Part shown: piece after piece, positions 53,351 to 61,778 of the stretch | Layout of the letters: the number at the start of each line of letters is the position of its first letter | Numbering within the stretch: the stretch's first letter is position 1 | DNA from: Arcicella sp034931005 | Lineage (GTDB): Bacteria; Bacteroidota; Bacteroidia; Cytophagales; Spirosomataceae | Assembly: GCF_034931005.1 (NCBI RefSeq) | Contig: NZ_JAYGIN010000006.1 | Location: 1-64,000 of the forward strand | Direction: 5' to 3' | DNA length: 64,000 nt | Notes under the pieces: generated by a model | What the model saw: only the letters and a program-made list of their open reading frames with translations | Databases searched by the model: none | What the model was told of the DNA's origin: nothing | Made by a program: the position numbers and the translations under genes

Positions 53351-54481
53351 TTAGCTCAACATAAATATCTTTTCGGTTTGTTTTTTATTGATAGAAGAAG
53401 GGATAACGCTCATTATTGTATTGCGTAACCAAATTCCAAAATTATTGTTAATATGAGCTAATTTGCCCAATTGCCAACTGGTATTGACTATTTCATGTGC
53501 TTTTTTCTTACGAATATCCTGATATTTTTCAAAGGCAATATTAATATCATTTTCTTGAGATAAACAATTGCCTAAAACATAGGCATCTTCAATTGCCTGA
53601 CAAGCTCCTTGTCCTAAGTTGGGAGTGGTTGCGTGTGCGGCATCACCGACTAAACATACATTTTTTTCTTGCCAATGTTGCATTGGTTTTAAGTCTAAAA
53701 TATCTGCAATGATGATTTTTTCTTTTGGAGTAGCTTTTAAAATTGATACAATATCGGAGTGGAATTCTTTGAAAAAATCACTCAAATTAATATCGTGAGC
53801 GTTTTTTATGTCTTTTTGGTTAGCCAAAGCGTACCAATATACTTTTTGGGAAGAAATTTTTACAAAACCAACTCGTTTTCCTTTACCCCAAGCTTCATTT
53901 AATTCATTGGTATATTGTTGTGGTAAGGTAAAATGACAGATACCACGCCAACAAATTTGTTCTGCATTTCTGATGGTATTTTCTTGAAATAATTTATTTC
54001 TCACCACCGATTTTATACCGTCTGCTCCAATCAAAATATTAGACTGAACACTTGAATTATCATCAAAATTGAGTGTAAAATCAGTGTTTTTTTGAATATC
54101 AACTAATTTTTTTGACAAGGAAATATTTTCAAAACCGACTGCATCAGCCAATATTTTTTGTAACTCGCCTCTATGAATGGCTACATTATGAACGCCATAT
54201 TTTTGTTCAAAAACTGATAAATCTATGACAGAAAGCGGTTTTAAGTTTTCGTCAGTAATTTTCATATACGAAATCTTATTGCCTGCTGCTTGAATTTTAT
54301 CTTGAAGCCCTAATTTTTGAAAGACCTGCATAGCATTATTGGCAATAATAATTCCAGCTCCCACAGGCTTTATTTCTGCTGTTCCTTCATAAAGAGCAAC
54401 ATCAAAACCTTTTTGTTTGAGGGTCAGAGCAGTAGTTAGCCCACCGATACCCGCACCAATAATGCTAATAGGATTTTTCAT
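53351..54481 (-). CDS. FAD-dependent monooxygenase (class A, PHBH-like)
   Basis: Predicted flavin hydroxylase, 376 residues. FAD-binding GxGxxG in ISIIGAGIGGLTTALTLKQ, the DG motif LIGADGIKSVVR and GD motif CLVGDAAHATTPNLGQGACQ. Substrate unknown; salicylate- or kynurenine-type hydroxylases and TetX are relatives by fold only. Its ATG overlaps the argE-like stop (ATGA at 54478-54481), indicating translational coupling in the arginine cluster, although the reaction is not part of arginine synthesis as known. Confidence 0.9.
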   Translation of the reverse strand: MKNPISIIGAGIGGLTTALTLKQKGFDVALYEGTAEIKPVGAGIIIANNAMQVFQKLGLQDKIQAAGNKISYMKITDENLKPLSVIDLSVFEQKYGVHNVAIHRGELQKILADAVGFENISLSKKLVDIQKNTDFTLNFDDNSSVQSNILIGADGIKSVVRNKLFQENTIRNAEQICWRGICHFTLPQQYTNELNEAWGKGKRVGFVKISSQKVYWYALANQKDIKNAHDINLSDFFKEFHSDIVSILKATPKEKIIIADILDLKPMQHWQEKNVCLVGDAAHATTPNLGQGACQAIEDAYVLGNCLSQENDINIAFEKYQDIRKKKAHEIVNTSWQLGKLAHINNNFGIWLRNTIMSVIPSSINKKQTEKIFMLS

Positions 54482-55557
54482 TTAGCAACGATTACGTTTG
54501 ATAACATCTTGATATACAAATCAATACCTTCTTCAATTTCATTCAAATAAATAAATTCGTCGGCAGTATGAGAACGTTCTGAATGTCCAGGTCCCATTTT
54601 TAACGATTGACAATCCAAAACCGCTTGGTCGGATGTAGTGGGTGAACCATACGTTTTTCTGCCCATTTCAATTCCTGCTTTTACAATTGGATGCTCCATC
54701 GGAATTGACGATGGTTTTAAACGAATAGAACGTGCATCTGCTTGGGAATCAATGTTTTGTCGAATAGTTTCCAGTGTTTCTTCTAATGTATATTGCTCCG
54801 TTACTCGGCAATCAATCGTAAAATTACAAGTATCTGGCACAACGTTGTGTTGTTTTCCTGCATTGATAATGGTTACGGACATTTTCATTTTTCCTAATAC
54901 GGGCGAAATTTTAGGAAACTCATAATTTTGAATCCAATTAATGTCTTTGATAGCTTTGTAAATAGCATTTTCGCCTTCTTCACGGGCGGCGTGTCCAGCT
55001 ACTCCGTGAGCGGTACAATCAACTACCATTAACCCTTTTTCTGCAATTGCCAAGTGCATTTCAGTAGGCTCTCCGACGATGGCGAAGGAGATTTCGGGCA
55101 AATCATTTTCTTTCAAAAGTAATTCCAAACCGTTTTTTCCAGAAATTTCTTCCTCTGCCGAAGCTACAAATAATACGTTGAATTTTAGGTCACTACGATT
55201 ATAAAAGTAATAAAAAGTAGCCAATAAACTTACTAAACAACCGCCCGCATCGTTGCTTCCCAAACCGAACAGTTTTCCATCTTTTACCAATGGCTCAAAA
55301 GGATTTAATGTCCATGAAGGATTGGGTTTTACGGTGTCGTGATGGGAGTTTAATAAAACCGTTGGAAGTTCGGGATTGAAGTGTTTGTTTCTTGCCCAAA
55401 GGTTATTGATTTTTCTGCGGAAAGGAATATTTCGTTCTCTAAAAAACTCTTCGAGAATATCGCCTGTAAGATTTTCTTCACGACTAAAAGACTGTGTAGC
55501 AATGAGTTGCTTTAAAAGAACAATTGCATCTTGCGTGATTTGTTGTTGTAAGGTCAT
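54478..55557 (-). CDS. M20 family deacylase, probable N-acylcitrulline/ornithine deacetylase
   Basis: Zinc-dependent amidohydrolase with the ArgE/DapE/CPG2 fold, 359 residues. Metal-site motifs: NSHHDTVKPN (His, Asp), GLGSNDAGGCLVSL (bridging Asp), ASAEEEISGKNG (Glu pair), FAIVGEPTEMHLA and GPGHSERSHTADEFIYLNE (His). Clustered with argF' and argH. Given the transcarbamylase type, it would deacylate N-acylcitrulline rather than N-acetylornithine. Acyl specificity (acetyl or succinyl) is inferred from the argF' gene. Confidence 0.9.
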   Translation of the reverse strand: MTLQQQITQDAIVLLKQLIATQSFSREENLTGDILEEFFRERNIPFRRKINNLWARNKHFNPELPTVLLNSHHDTVKPNPSWTLNPFEPLVKDGKLFGLGSNDAGGCLVSLLATFYYFYNRSDLKFNVLFVASAEEEISGKNGLELLLKENDLPEISFAIVGEPTEMHLAIAEKGLMVVDCTAHGVAGHAAREEGENAIYKAIKDINWIQNYEFPKISPVLGKMKMSVTIINAGKQHNVVPDTCNFTIDCRVTEQYTLEETLETIRQNIDSQADARSIRLKPSSIPMEHPIVKAGIEMGRKTYGSPTTSDQAVLDCQSLKMGPGHSERSHTADEFIYLNEIEEGIDLYIKMLSNVIVAK

Positions 55558-55561
55558 AAAA

Positions 55562-55660
55562 TGTACAACGATTTTCCTAAATCGTTTCTTTTTAGTTCAT
55601 CCCGTTTACGATTCTGGAGAATCTTGATATATTTTTACGATTTAGGAAAATCGTTGTACA
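55562..55660. repeat. Inverted repeat, 23-bp perfect arms
   Basis: TGTACAACGATTTTCCTAAA (arm 55562-55584) and its exact complement at 55638-55660. An inner palindrome GATTCTGGAGAATC sits at 55610-55623. The outer right arm codes for the last residues and stop of the ADP-ribosylglycohydrolase; the left arm abuts the argE-like start. Confidence 0.85.
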
Positions 55661-56559
55661 AGGTTCTCTATATCTTCTTTTTTTACCAAAGTATTCACCC
55701 ATTCTTCTGGTATTTGCTCAAAACCATAAAAAAGTCCTGCCAAACCACCCGTTACCGACCCAATAGTATCGGCATCATCCCCTAAATTTACGGCTTTCAA
55801 TACGGCATCTTTAAAATTATCTGTCGTCAGAAATGCCCATAAACTGGCTTCAAGCGTATGGACAATGTAGCCAGATGAATAAATATCTTCTTGTGGAATT
55901 CTTGAAATATCGTCGAACAAAATTCGGTTATAAAGTTCTATTTCAGAAGTTTTAATATTAATTAAATGTAAATAATCTCTGACGATGTTTTGTGTCTCGG
56001 CGTAAGCATCACATTTATCTTTTTCTTTCAGGAGATTAATGACAAATTCAACGGCAAAGAAACACCCAATAATCGAGCGAATATGTGCATGAGTAATGGA
56101 AGAAACTTCTTTGACAATTCTAAAACGTTCGTCGATTGGTTTATTTTGGAGATGAATGGCTAAAGGTAAAATTCGCATCAAAGAGCCATTTCCGTTGGAG
56201 TAGTCATCGCACTCTCCTGATAATGAGGCAGGTACGCCTTTGGCGAGTTTGTCCATAGCATTACGAGTGGCAACGCCCATATCAAAAATCTCACCGTGTG
56301 GAGTCCATTGATTATATTGATACCAATGACAAAAACGATTGGCTAATTTTTGAACTTCGTAACCTTCAATTAATTGTTCTACCAAAAGCATTGACATCGC
56401 CGTATCGTCTGACCACGTACCTGCGGGCTGATGATGCGTACCATACGCACGCATACACGTTACGGGATTAGCCTGTAAGTGTTTACGACTCATAAACTCA
56501 ACGGGTACGCCCAATGCGTCGCCGATTGCTATGCCAAAAAGGAGTCCTTTGGTGTGCAT
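55642..56559 (-). CDS. ADP-ribosylglycohydrolase family protein
   Basis: Dinuclear-Mg enzyme family (DraG/ARH) removing ADP-ribose from modified targets. The 305 residues show the metal motifs GIAIGDALGVPVEFM at the start, AGTWSDDTAMSMLLVEQ, and NLGDDADTIGSVTGGLAGLFYG near the C-terminus. Encoded 17 bases after the PIN gene. A defence or stress role is conceivable, but relatives also process metabolites. Its last residues (VQRFS) come from the repeat arm. Confidence 0.92.
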   Translation of the reverse strand: MHTKGLLFGIAIGDALGVPVEFMSRKHLQANPVTCMRAYGTHHQPAGTWSDDTAMSMLLVEQLIEGYEVQKLANRFCHWYQYNQWTPHGEIFDMGVATRNAMDKLAKGVPASLSGECDDYSNGNGSLMRILPLAIHLQNKPIDERFRIVKEVSSITHAHIRSIIGCFFAVEFVINLLKEKDKCDAYAETQNIVRDYLHLINIKTSEIELYNRILFDDISRIPQEDIYSSGYIVHTLEASLWAFLTTDNFKDAVLKAVNLGDDADTIGSVTGGLAGLFYGFEQIPEEWVNTLVKKEDIENLVQRFS

Positions 56560-56576
56560 TTGTGGGAGAAGATGTC

Positions 56577-57032
56577 TTATAGTTTTAGTTCTTCGGGAAG
56601 GTATTTTACAAGGTCAATCATTATGTTGTCTAAATGGTCAAAATCTCCATCCGTTGTAATCAATTTAAACTTGAAAACTTTGGAAATAGCAGCAATCCAT
56701 AAGTCATTCTTTCCCATGTTTCTGGCAGAATCACCTAATTTAAGAAATGAGTATTTGTTTTGACTAAAAGCGTCTATAATTGCGTATGCTTCTACAATTT
56801 TATCATCAGAAATATCAATAATTGCTATTTCGTTTAGTAAATCAGTTAGTTTTTGAACTTTGGATTTACCCCAACCATTTTGTAATGCTATTGATATAGC
56901 TTCCCCTTTATTTACAATCGTAGTAAATTCAAGTAGTTGCTTGTTGGGATTTACAAAATTTCTAACTTTTTCGTCTATACTATTATCTCGAACAATATGT
57001 AAAAGAATATTGGTATCGTAAAGTATAGCCAT
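56577..57032 (-). CDS. PIN-domain RNase toxin (VapC-like)
   Basis: Predicted ribonuclease toxin of 151 residues. PIN acidic residues are in AILYDTNILLHIVRD, GEAISIAL (Glu), GKNDLWIAAIS (Asp) and LITTDGDFDHL (Asp pair). A one-base gap from the antitoxin stop supports translation coupling. It is inserted among arginine genes. RNA target unknown. Confidence 0.87.
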   Translation of the reverse strand: MAILYDTNILLHIVRDNSIDEKVRNFVNPNKQLLEFTTIVNKGEAISIALQNGWGKSKVQKLTDLLNEIAIIDISDDKIVEAYAIIDAFSQNKYSFLKLGDSARNMGKNDLWIAAISKVFKFKLITTDGDFDHLDNIMIDLVKYLPEELKL

Positions 57033-57033
57033 A

Positions 57034-57204
57034 CTAATTGTCTAATGATTTCAAGGCTTTTTCAAACTCTTCATCAGTCAATTTAATAATTCCTGACATT
57101 TTGATATTTTTACTTTCGTACTTGGTCTTTTTCGCCCATTTATCTATTCCTCCTGCCTGTAAAATCTCACTTGCAGAGATGATATTTGATTTTCTTCCTA
57201 CCAT
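57034..57204 (-). CDS. Small antitoxin of the PIN pair
   Basis: 56 residues from the ATG at 57204 (MVGRKSNIISASEILQAGG). The middle has a Lys-rich stretch and the C-terminus LTDEEFEKALKSL is a helix fitting toxin contact. An upstream TTG frame to 57246 is less likely since it runs through a promoter-like region. No DNA-binding family recognised. Confidence 0.7.
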   Translation of the reverse strand: MVGRKSNIISASEILQAGGIDKWAKKTKYESKNIKMSGIIKLTDEEFEKALKSLDN

Positions 57205-57205
57205 T

Positions 57206-57251
57206 AGAATTGAGGTTTTAAGTTGAGGTTTTAAGTTTAGGTACAAATATA
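57206..57251 (-). promoter_or_regulatory. Promoter and direct repeat upstream of the PIN toxin-antitoxin pair
   Basis: On the minus strand TATATTTG (57251-57244) fits the TAnnTTTG box. Downstream, in the leader, two direct copies of CTTAAAACCTCAA are adjacent and precede the ATG by a few bases. A repressor operator is the natural reading, but not proven. Confidence 0.45.
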
Positions 57252-57314
57252 CAAATTGTTTTAGGTTTAGAGAAGGTTGTTAGCATTTTACATATAACAG
57301 AAAAATGGCAAATT

Positions 57315-57755
57315 TTAATCCAGAAAAAAATCAATATTTTCCCTAATAAACTTCTGCCTGTATGGTGCTAAATCGTCAAGTTCGTAAAACTCATCATCTA
57401 ATTCATCAAGATTAATATTTCGTTTATCTATGAATTCATCCTTTTGATTTATGTATATTTCATAAGCCCGTTTAAGAAGATTATGATGTTTCGGAGCATT
57501 AATTTTTTGTAATCCATTTAGTGCAGGAAAAATCAAATCTTCAAAATTTAGAAAAAATTGATCAAATCCACCATTACATATATCTCCTTCCATAACACCA
57601 ACCGAATAAATTTCACATAGAACTTCATCTTTTTCATTATTTTCAAAATACTCACCAAATGTTCCACAATGCTTTTCAGAGCCTTTATCAATAATAAGCT
57701 CATCAAGTTCTTCATCGTCTAAATTTGCAATGGTATCAGAATTAATTTTTCTCAT
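57315..57755 (-). CDS. DUF4375 (DMP19-like) protein
   Basis: 146-residue acidic protein. VGVMEGDICNGGFDQFFLNF and ALNGLQKINAPKHHNLLKRA are the DUF4375 pattern; the family is often seen near toxins, immunity or stress genes, with unknown function. Cytoplasmic, no signal peptide. Downstream of argB by 36 bases on the same strand. Confidence 0.82.
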   Translation of the reverse strand: MRKINSDTIANLDDEELDELIIDKGSEKHCGTFGEYFENNEKDEVLCEIYSVGVMEGDICNGGFDQFFLNFEDLIFPALNGLQKINAPKHHNLLKRAYEIYINQKDEFIDKRNINLDELDDEFYELDDLAPYRQKFIRENIDFFLD

Positions 57756-57791
57756 ATTAGTATTTTTTTATGATTAAATGATACAATCATC

Positions 57792-58571
57792 CTAAACAAT
57801 CTTAGTCCCAGCCGTTCCTTCATTTACCGCCAATCTCACCTCCGCCGCATGGCAAATCGTTACTTGGGCGACACCTTCTCCAATCGCTTTAAAAGCATTA
57901 TCCAACTTCGGAATCATGCCTGTATGAATGGCTCCGTCGGCTTTTAGTTGTTCGTAATAATCTTTTTTTAGAATTGGAATTACTGAATTATCATCGTCCA
58001 CATCGGTCAAAACGCCTTTTTTCTCGAAGCAATAAACCAAATTCACCTCATAATCTTTTGCCATTGCTACGGCTATGGCTTGGGCTTGGGTATCGGCATT
58101 GGTATTGAGCATATTGCCTTCTTTGTCGTAGGTCAAAGGAGCAAAAATTGGCACTAAATTTTGCTTTAAAAGGCTATCAATGAATATGTTATCAACCTTT
58201 TCAATGTCGCCCACAAAACCGTAGTCTATTTCTTTGACAGGACGCTTTTTAGACAAAATTACACCTGCATCTGCACCCGTGAGTCCGATGGTATTTACAC
58301 CTCTACTTTGTAATTGGGCAACTAAAGTTTTGTTAACCAACCCACCGTAAACCATCGTAACTACGTCCAACATGGCTTTGTCGGTGATTCTTCTACCTTC
58401 TACCATGACGGTTTCAACGTCTAATTTTACGGCAACTTGCGTAGCAATTTTTCCTCCGCCATGAACTAAAATCTTTGGTGAAGGTATTTGAGCGAAATCA
58501 TTGAGAAAATTTTCCCTTAAAGTTGGATTATCAACAACGTTCCCGCCAATTTTTATAATGGTTAATTTCAT
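57792..58571 (-). CDS. argB: Acetylglutamate kinase (probably acylglutamate)
   Basis: Phosphorylates the gamma-carboxyl of N-acylglutamate. KIGGNVVDNPTLRENFLNDF, the ATP-loop LVHGGGKIATQVAVKLD, IGLTGADAGVIL and the substrate region FAPLTYDKEGNMLNTNADTQ are visible. 259 residues, lacking the N-terminal extension of arginine-sensitive kinases. If the pathway uses succinylated intermediates, its substrate would be N-succinylglutamate. Confidence 0.93.
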   Translation of the reverse strand: MKLTIIKIGGNVVDNPTLRENFLNDFAQIPSPKILVHGGGKIATQVAVKLDVETVMVEGRRITDKAMLDVVTMVYGGLVNKTLVAQLQSRGVNTIGLTGADAGVILSKKRPVKEIDYGFVGDIEKVDNIFIDSLLKQNLVPIFAPLTYDKEGNMLNTNADTQAQAIAVAMAKDYEVNLVYCFEKKGVLTDVDDDNSVIPILKKDYYEQLKADGAIHTGMIPKLDNAFKAIGEGVAQVTICHAAEVRLAVNEGTAGTKIV

Positions 58572-58572
58572 T

Positions 58573-58664
58573 TTAGGGGTTAGGTTTTAGGGGTTGGGTG
58601 TTAGGGATAAAAGCTAAATACCTATTTTGCTAACCCCTAAAACCTAACCCCCAACACCTAAAAT
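58573..58664. repeat. Word-repeat hairpin (TAGGGGTTAGG)
   Basis: TTAGGGGTTAGGTTTTAGGG pairs with ACCCCTAAAACCTAACCCCC around a short AT-rich loop, between the argF' and argB genes. It could weaken or shape transcription through the operon. Confidence 0.75.
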
Positions 58665-59632
58665 AAATATGGACTTTCTTCTCTGATAATTTTTAATAGA
58701 ATTTGCTTTAAAACCACTTGGGCTGCCCAAACTCGATTTCCTGCTTGTTGAATAACTACCGAATTTGGCGAATCCAAAACGGCATCGTCAACCACTACAT
58801 TTCTACGAACTGGCAAACAGTGCATAAATTTAGCATTATCAGTCAATGCCATTTTTTCTGTTGTGATTTTCCAAGATGGGTCTTGACTCAAAATCTTGCC
58901 ATAATCATTATACGATGACCAATTTTTGGCATAAATAAAATCTGCATCTTTGAATGCTTCTTCTTGATTATGCGTTACTTTGGCGTTTCCTACAAATTCT
59001 GGGGCGAGTTCGTAACCTTCTGGATGAGTAATGACAAAATCCACGTCAGCGGCGTTCATCCATTCTGCAAAAGAGTTCGGAACGGCTTGTGGAAGTGCTT
59101 TTACGTGCGGAGCCCATGATAGAACTACCTTCGGACGTGGTTTTGTTTTGAGTTCTTCAATGGTGATTAAATCCGTTAAAGATTGTAATGGGTGACGAGT
59201 TGCCGATTCTAAACTCACAATCGGGCGACCCGTATGTTTTACAAACTGGTTTAATACATTTTCAGAATAGTCTTCTTCACGATTTTCCAAAGTCGGAAAA
59301 CTACGAATACCCACGATGTCGCAATATTGCCCAACAACAGGTGCGGCTTCTTTGATATGTTCAGCTTTGTTGCCGTCCATAATGGCACCGTCTTCAAATT
59401 CTAATCCCCAACCATCTTGCCCAACATTCATCACAATAAGTTCAAGCCCTAAATTTTGGGCAGCTCTTTGTGTGCTTAAACGTGTACGAAGACTCGAATT
59501 AAAGAATAAAAGTCCCATTGTGCGGTTTTTACCGATGTGCTTATCGGCATAGGGAGTTTTTTTATATAACAAGGCTTCTTTTACCAAAGCCTGAACATCA
59601 ATAGCATCTTTGACAGATAAAAAGTGTTGCAT
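58658..59632 (-). CDS. argF': N-acylornithine transcarbamylase (SOTCase/AOTCase type)
   Basis: Transfers carbamoyl to N-acylornithine giving N-acylcitrulline. The 324 residues carry the carbamoyl-phosphate loop SSLRTRLSTQRAAQ (47-60), ATRHPLQSLTDL and FMHCLPVRRNVVVDDAVLD with the catalytic Cys. Position 90 in MDGNKAEHIKE is Ala. In the Bacteroides succinylornithine enzyme this is Pro90, and the Xanthomonas acetyl enzyme has Glu92 there; small residues favour the succinyl substrate. First arginine gene of the cluster. Confidence 0.92.
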   Translation of the reverse strand: MQHFLSVKDAIDVQALVKEALLYKKTPYADKHIGKNRTMGLLFFNSSLRTRLSTQRAAQNLGLELIVMNVGQDGWGLEFEDGAIMDGNKAEHIKEAAPVVGQYCDIVGIRSFPTLENREEDYSENVLNQFVKHTGRPIVSLESATRHPLQSLTDLITIEELKTKPRPKVVLSWAPHVKALPQAVPNSFAEWMNAADVDFVITHPEGYELAPEFVGNAKVTHNQEEAFKDADFIYAKNWSSYNDYGKILSQDPSWKITTEKMALTDNAKFMHCLPVRRNVVVDDAVLDSPNSVVIQQAGNRVWAAQVVLKQILLKIIREESPYLF

Positions 59633-59921
59633 GGAGATTTGTTAAGTCGTATGTCTGTAAGTCGTAAGTATTTTCAGTTGATAAGTTGAAAATGTACTGG
59701 CAAATCTGCTATTTTTCTACTTATAACTTATGACCGAAAGACGGTCGCTTAGAGACTTACGACTTTTATTTTACAAAGTTAATCCAAATGTTAAAATATT
59801 GCAGTTTTTTGTTAAAACTGTTAAGAGATGTTAAATGGTTAAGTGCTTGTTAAATAATATGATACTTGATTGCGTAATAGAGTGGAAGAATAATTTTTCA
59901 CTAAACTCCTTTAATAAAATC
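59633..59921. other. Word-rich divergent intergenic region
   Basis: Holds TAAGTCGTATGTCTGTAAGT words and complementary ACTTACGACTT words (59642-59765), plus promoters for the diverging argF' and barrel genes. The frame upstream of the barrel gene is open but without signal peptide features, so treated as non-coding. Confidence 0.55.
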
Positions 59922-60614
59922 ATGCAAAATCTACGTAACCCTTTCAGCATACGCTTGGCGTATTTAACTATGGCAATTATTTGCACCAATTATGTTTCAA
60001 TTTTAGCTCAGGACGAGCAGAAAGCTTTTAAAGAAGGAGATAAAACTCTTTCAGTAGGAATTTCTGGAGGAATGGGGTCTTTCGGTTATTCTCAAGTTAC
60101 TCCTTCTATATCTTTTGATTATGGACTTCCCGGTACACGTGGAATTGTGAGCTTGGGCGGTTTTTTTAGTTATTCACAAGTTAAAAATCCTTACGGAAGC
60201 AGTTATCCAAGTTATAGCAATACGGATAGTCTTTATACGATTTATAAAAATGTAGGTGACCAAAGGAGACAAACAGTAACTGCGGGACTTCGCTTTGGTT
60301 TACATTATGCTACTCGTAAATGGGATTTGTACGCAGGTGCTATGATTGGTTATCAAAAAACATTTGTTGATGAATTTTCAAATACAGTTGAACAGTATAA
60401 AGGCTCTCCTTCTAACATCCCATCATCTTATGGAGTTTTACCTGTCGATGCAAGGCTAATTAATAAGGGAACACTTACTCAACAAGGGTACAACTCGGGA
60501 CAGATGGTTTTTAGTCCATACGTTGGTGCTAAATATTATGTTACGAAGAAGGTTTCTCTCAACTTGGAAGTTGGACAATATACTGGCAATGCTGGTATCG
60601 GTTTTAAATTCTAA
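59922..60614 (+). CDS. Outer-membrane beta-barrel protein
   Basis: 230 residues from the ATG at 59922; the signal peptide ends at LAQ (about residue 30). The body has DKTLSVGISGGMGSFGYSQV, FDYGLPGTRGIVSLGGFF, AGLRFGLHYATRKWDLYAGA and ends VSLNLEVGQYTGNAGIGFKF, a typical C-terminal aromatic barrel strand. No specific function. An earlier in-frame ATG at 59835 lacks a signal peptide. Confidence 0.78.
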   Translation: MQNLRNPFSIRLAYLTMAIICTNYVSILAQDEQKAFKEGDKTLSVGISGGMGSFGYSQVTPSISFDYGLPGTRGIVSLGGFFSYSQVKNPYGSSYPSYSNTDSLYTIYKNVGDQRRQTVTAGLRFGLHYATRKWDLYAGAMIGYQKTFVDEFSNTVEQYKGSPSNIPSSYGVLPVDARLINKGTLTQQGYNSGQMVFSPYVGAKYYVTKKVSLNLEVGQYTGNAGIGFKF

Positions 60615-60622
60615 ACAAAAAA

Positions 60623-60651
60623 TTAGGCGAGCCTTACAAAGGTTCGCCTAA
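60623..60651 (+). terminator. Terminator after barrel gene
   Basis: TTAGGCGAGCCT / AGGTTCGCCTAA, 12 pairs including one G-U, five-base loop, followed by A/T; nine bases after the stop. Confidence 0.8.
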
Positions 60652-60766
60652 AAATATCACTAACACACCAAAATATAATTAAGTATTCTACTAAGAACAC
60701 AAAATGTATTTCTTAATTATTATACGATGTTGTTAATGTAAAGTCACGGTGAGATTCAAAAAAAAC

Positions 60767-61729
60767 TTAATATTTTCTGAAATATGTTTTCTTTTCGGAT
60801 AGTTTTCCGCCTAAACTTCGTTTAAATCTGGCTAAACCTTCGTTTAAAACGCCTTTATCTGTTGCAATCCCTAAATCTAATAATTTGAAATTTTCTTTTT
60901 GACCATATTCATAAATGCCTGACAATAAATAAATTGTTGGACTATGTTTTAAGTATTGCTCATTGTCGGCGAGATAGAATGTGTATAAAATATCCTGATT
61001 TATTTTAATGGTTACGCCTGTGGCAATTAATACGTCAATATCATAGACTGAAAAAAGTTGAAAATTATCTGGGAATTTTTGAAAATGCTCTGTCAACTGT
61101 TCTAAAGTCATAGTCATTGGTCGATTTTTTCGTAATCGAGAATTAGCAATGAAAGCATGAATTATTGAGAAATCAGGATTAGTTTCATTTTTGATAACGA
61201 ACTCATTTTTAATTGATTTTTTAAGTAATTGCTTGGCTCTTGGAGAAATAATAATTTCTAAAAATGATTTTTCGGTAACATCAATTTCGTAATTGTGTTC
61301 GGTATATTTTATTTGAAAGTGTAATTTCTGAAGGCAGTTTTCAAGTATATGCTTTTGTTGTTCCGATAAATATTTTTCTGGATATAAATTGATATGGATT
61401 TCAGAAATATTTTTTGAAAAGAGAAAAGATTCAACCCGTTCTAAGAATTGATGTAAAGAAATTTCAGAAAGAGATTGGCTAAATTCTATTCCGCCAAAAG
61501 TTGCTTTGAAAGGAGAGTAGGCAATTTTATCTTTGATAATGACGCTAAAACGAGCTTCAATAGTTTTAAAATTAACTTCTTGCCAATAAAAAGTGTATAA
61601 ATCATCTCCACCTTGATGTTTTAAATGTTCAATTTCATTGAAGAAATATCGCTGAAAATTAAATAAATTATCAGGGACAAAGTGAGCATTTTCGGAGATA
61701 ATTAATTGATATTTCACGAGTTGATTCAT
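60767..61729 (-). CDS. FemAB/GNAT-like acyltransferase domain protein
   Basis: 320 residues, cytoplasmic. Two GNAT-like halves are suggested: the N-half with YSPFKATFGGIEFSQSLSEI, and the C-half with IYLLSGIYEYGQKENFKLLD then LGIATDKGVLNEGLARFKRS, a FemAB/BioF2-like ending (LDLG...N.GL..FK). Possible peptidyl or aminoacyl transfer in cell-envelope chemistry. No operon context; the call rests on fold-level motifs. Confidence 0.65.
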   Translation of the reverse strand: MNQLVKYQLIISENAHFVPDNLFNFQRYFFNEIEHLKHQGGDDLYTFYWQEVNFKTIEARFSVIIKDKIAYSPFKATFGGIEFSQSLSEISLHQFLERVESFLFSKNISEIHINLYPEKYLSEQQKHILENCLQKLHFQIKYTEHNYEIDVTEKSFLEIIISPRAKQLLKKSIKNEFVIKNETNPDFSIIHAFIANSRLRKNRPMTMTLEQLTEHFQKFPDNFQLFSVYDIDVLIATGVTIKINQDILYTFYLADNEQYLKHSPTIYLLSGIYEYGQKENFKLLDLGIATDKGVLNEGLARFKRSLGGKLSEKKTYFRKY

Positions 61730-61735
61730 AAAAAT

Positions 61736-61768
61736 AAAAGGATTTCAAAATTAGTTTGAAATCCTTTT
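61736..61768 (-). terminator. Terminator hairpin between minus-strand genes
   Basis: A perfect 14-bp stem, AAAAGGATTTCAAA / TTTGAAATCCTTTT, with ATTAG loop, immediately after the barrel gene on the minus strand. Confidence 0.85.
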
Positions 61769-61778
61769 ATTGTCCCTT

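Noticed and set aside
53351..54481. TetX-type tetracycline monooxygenase
   Set aside because: Only the generic flavin motifs are shared; the substrate-binding regions do not resemble TetX by eye.
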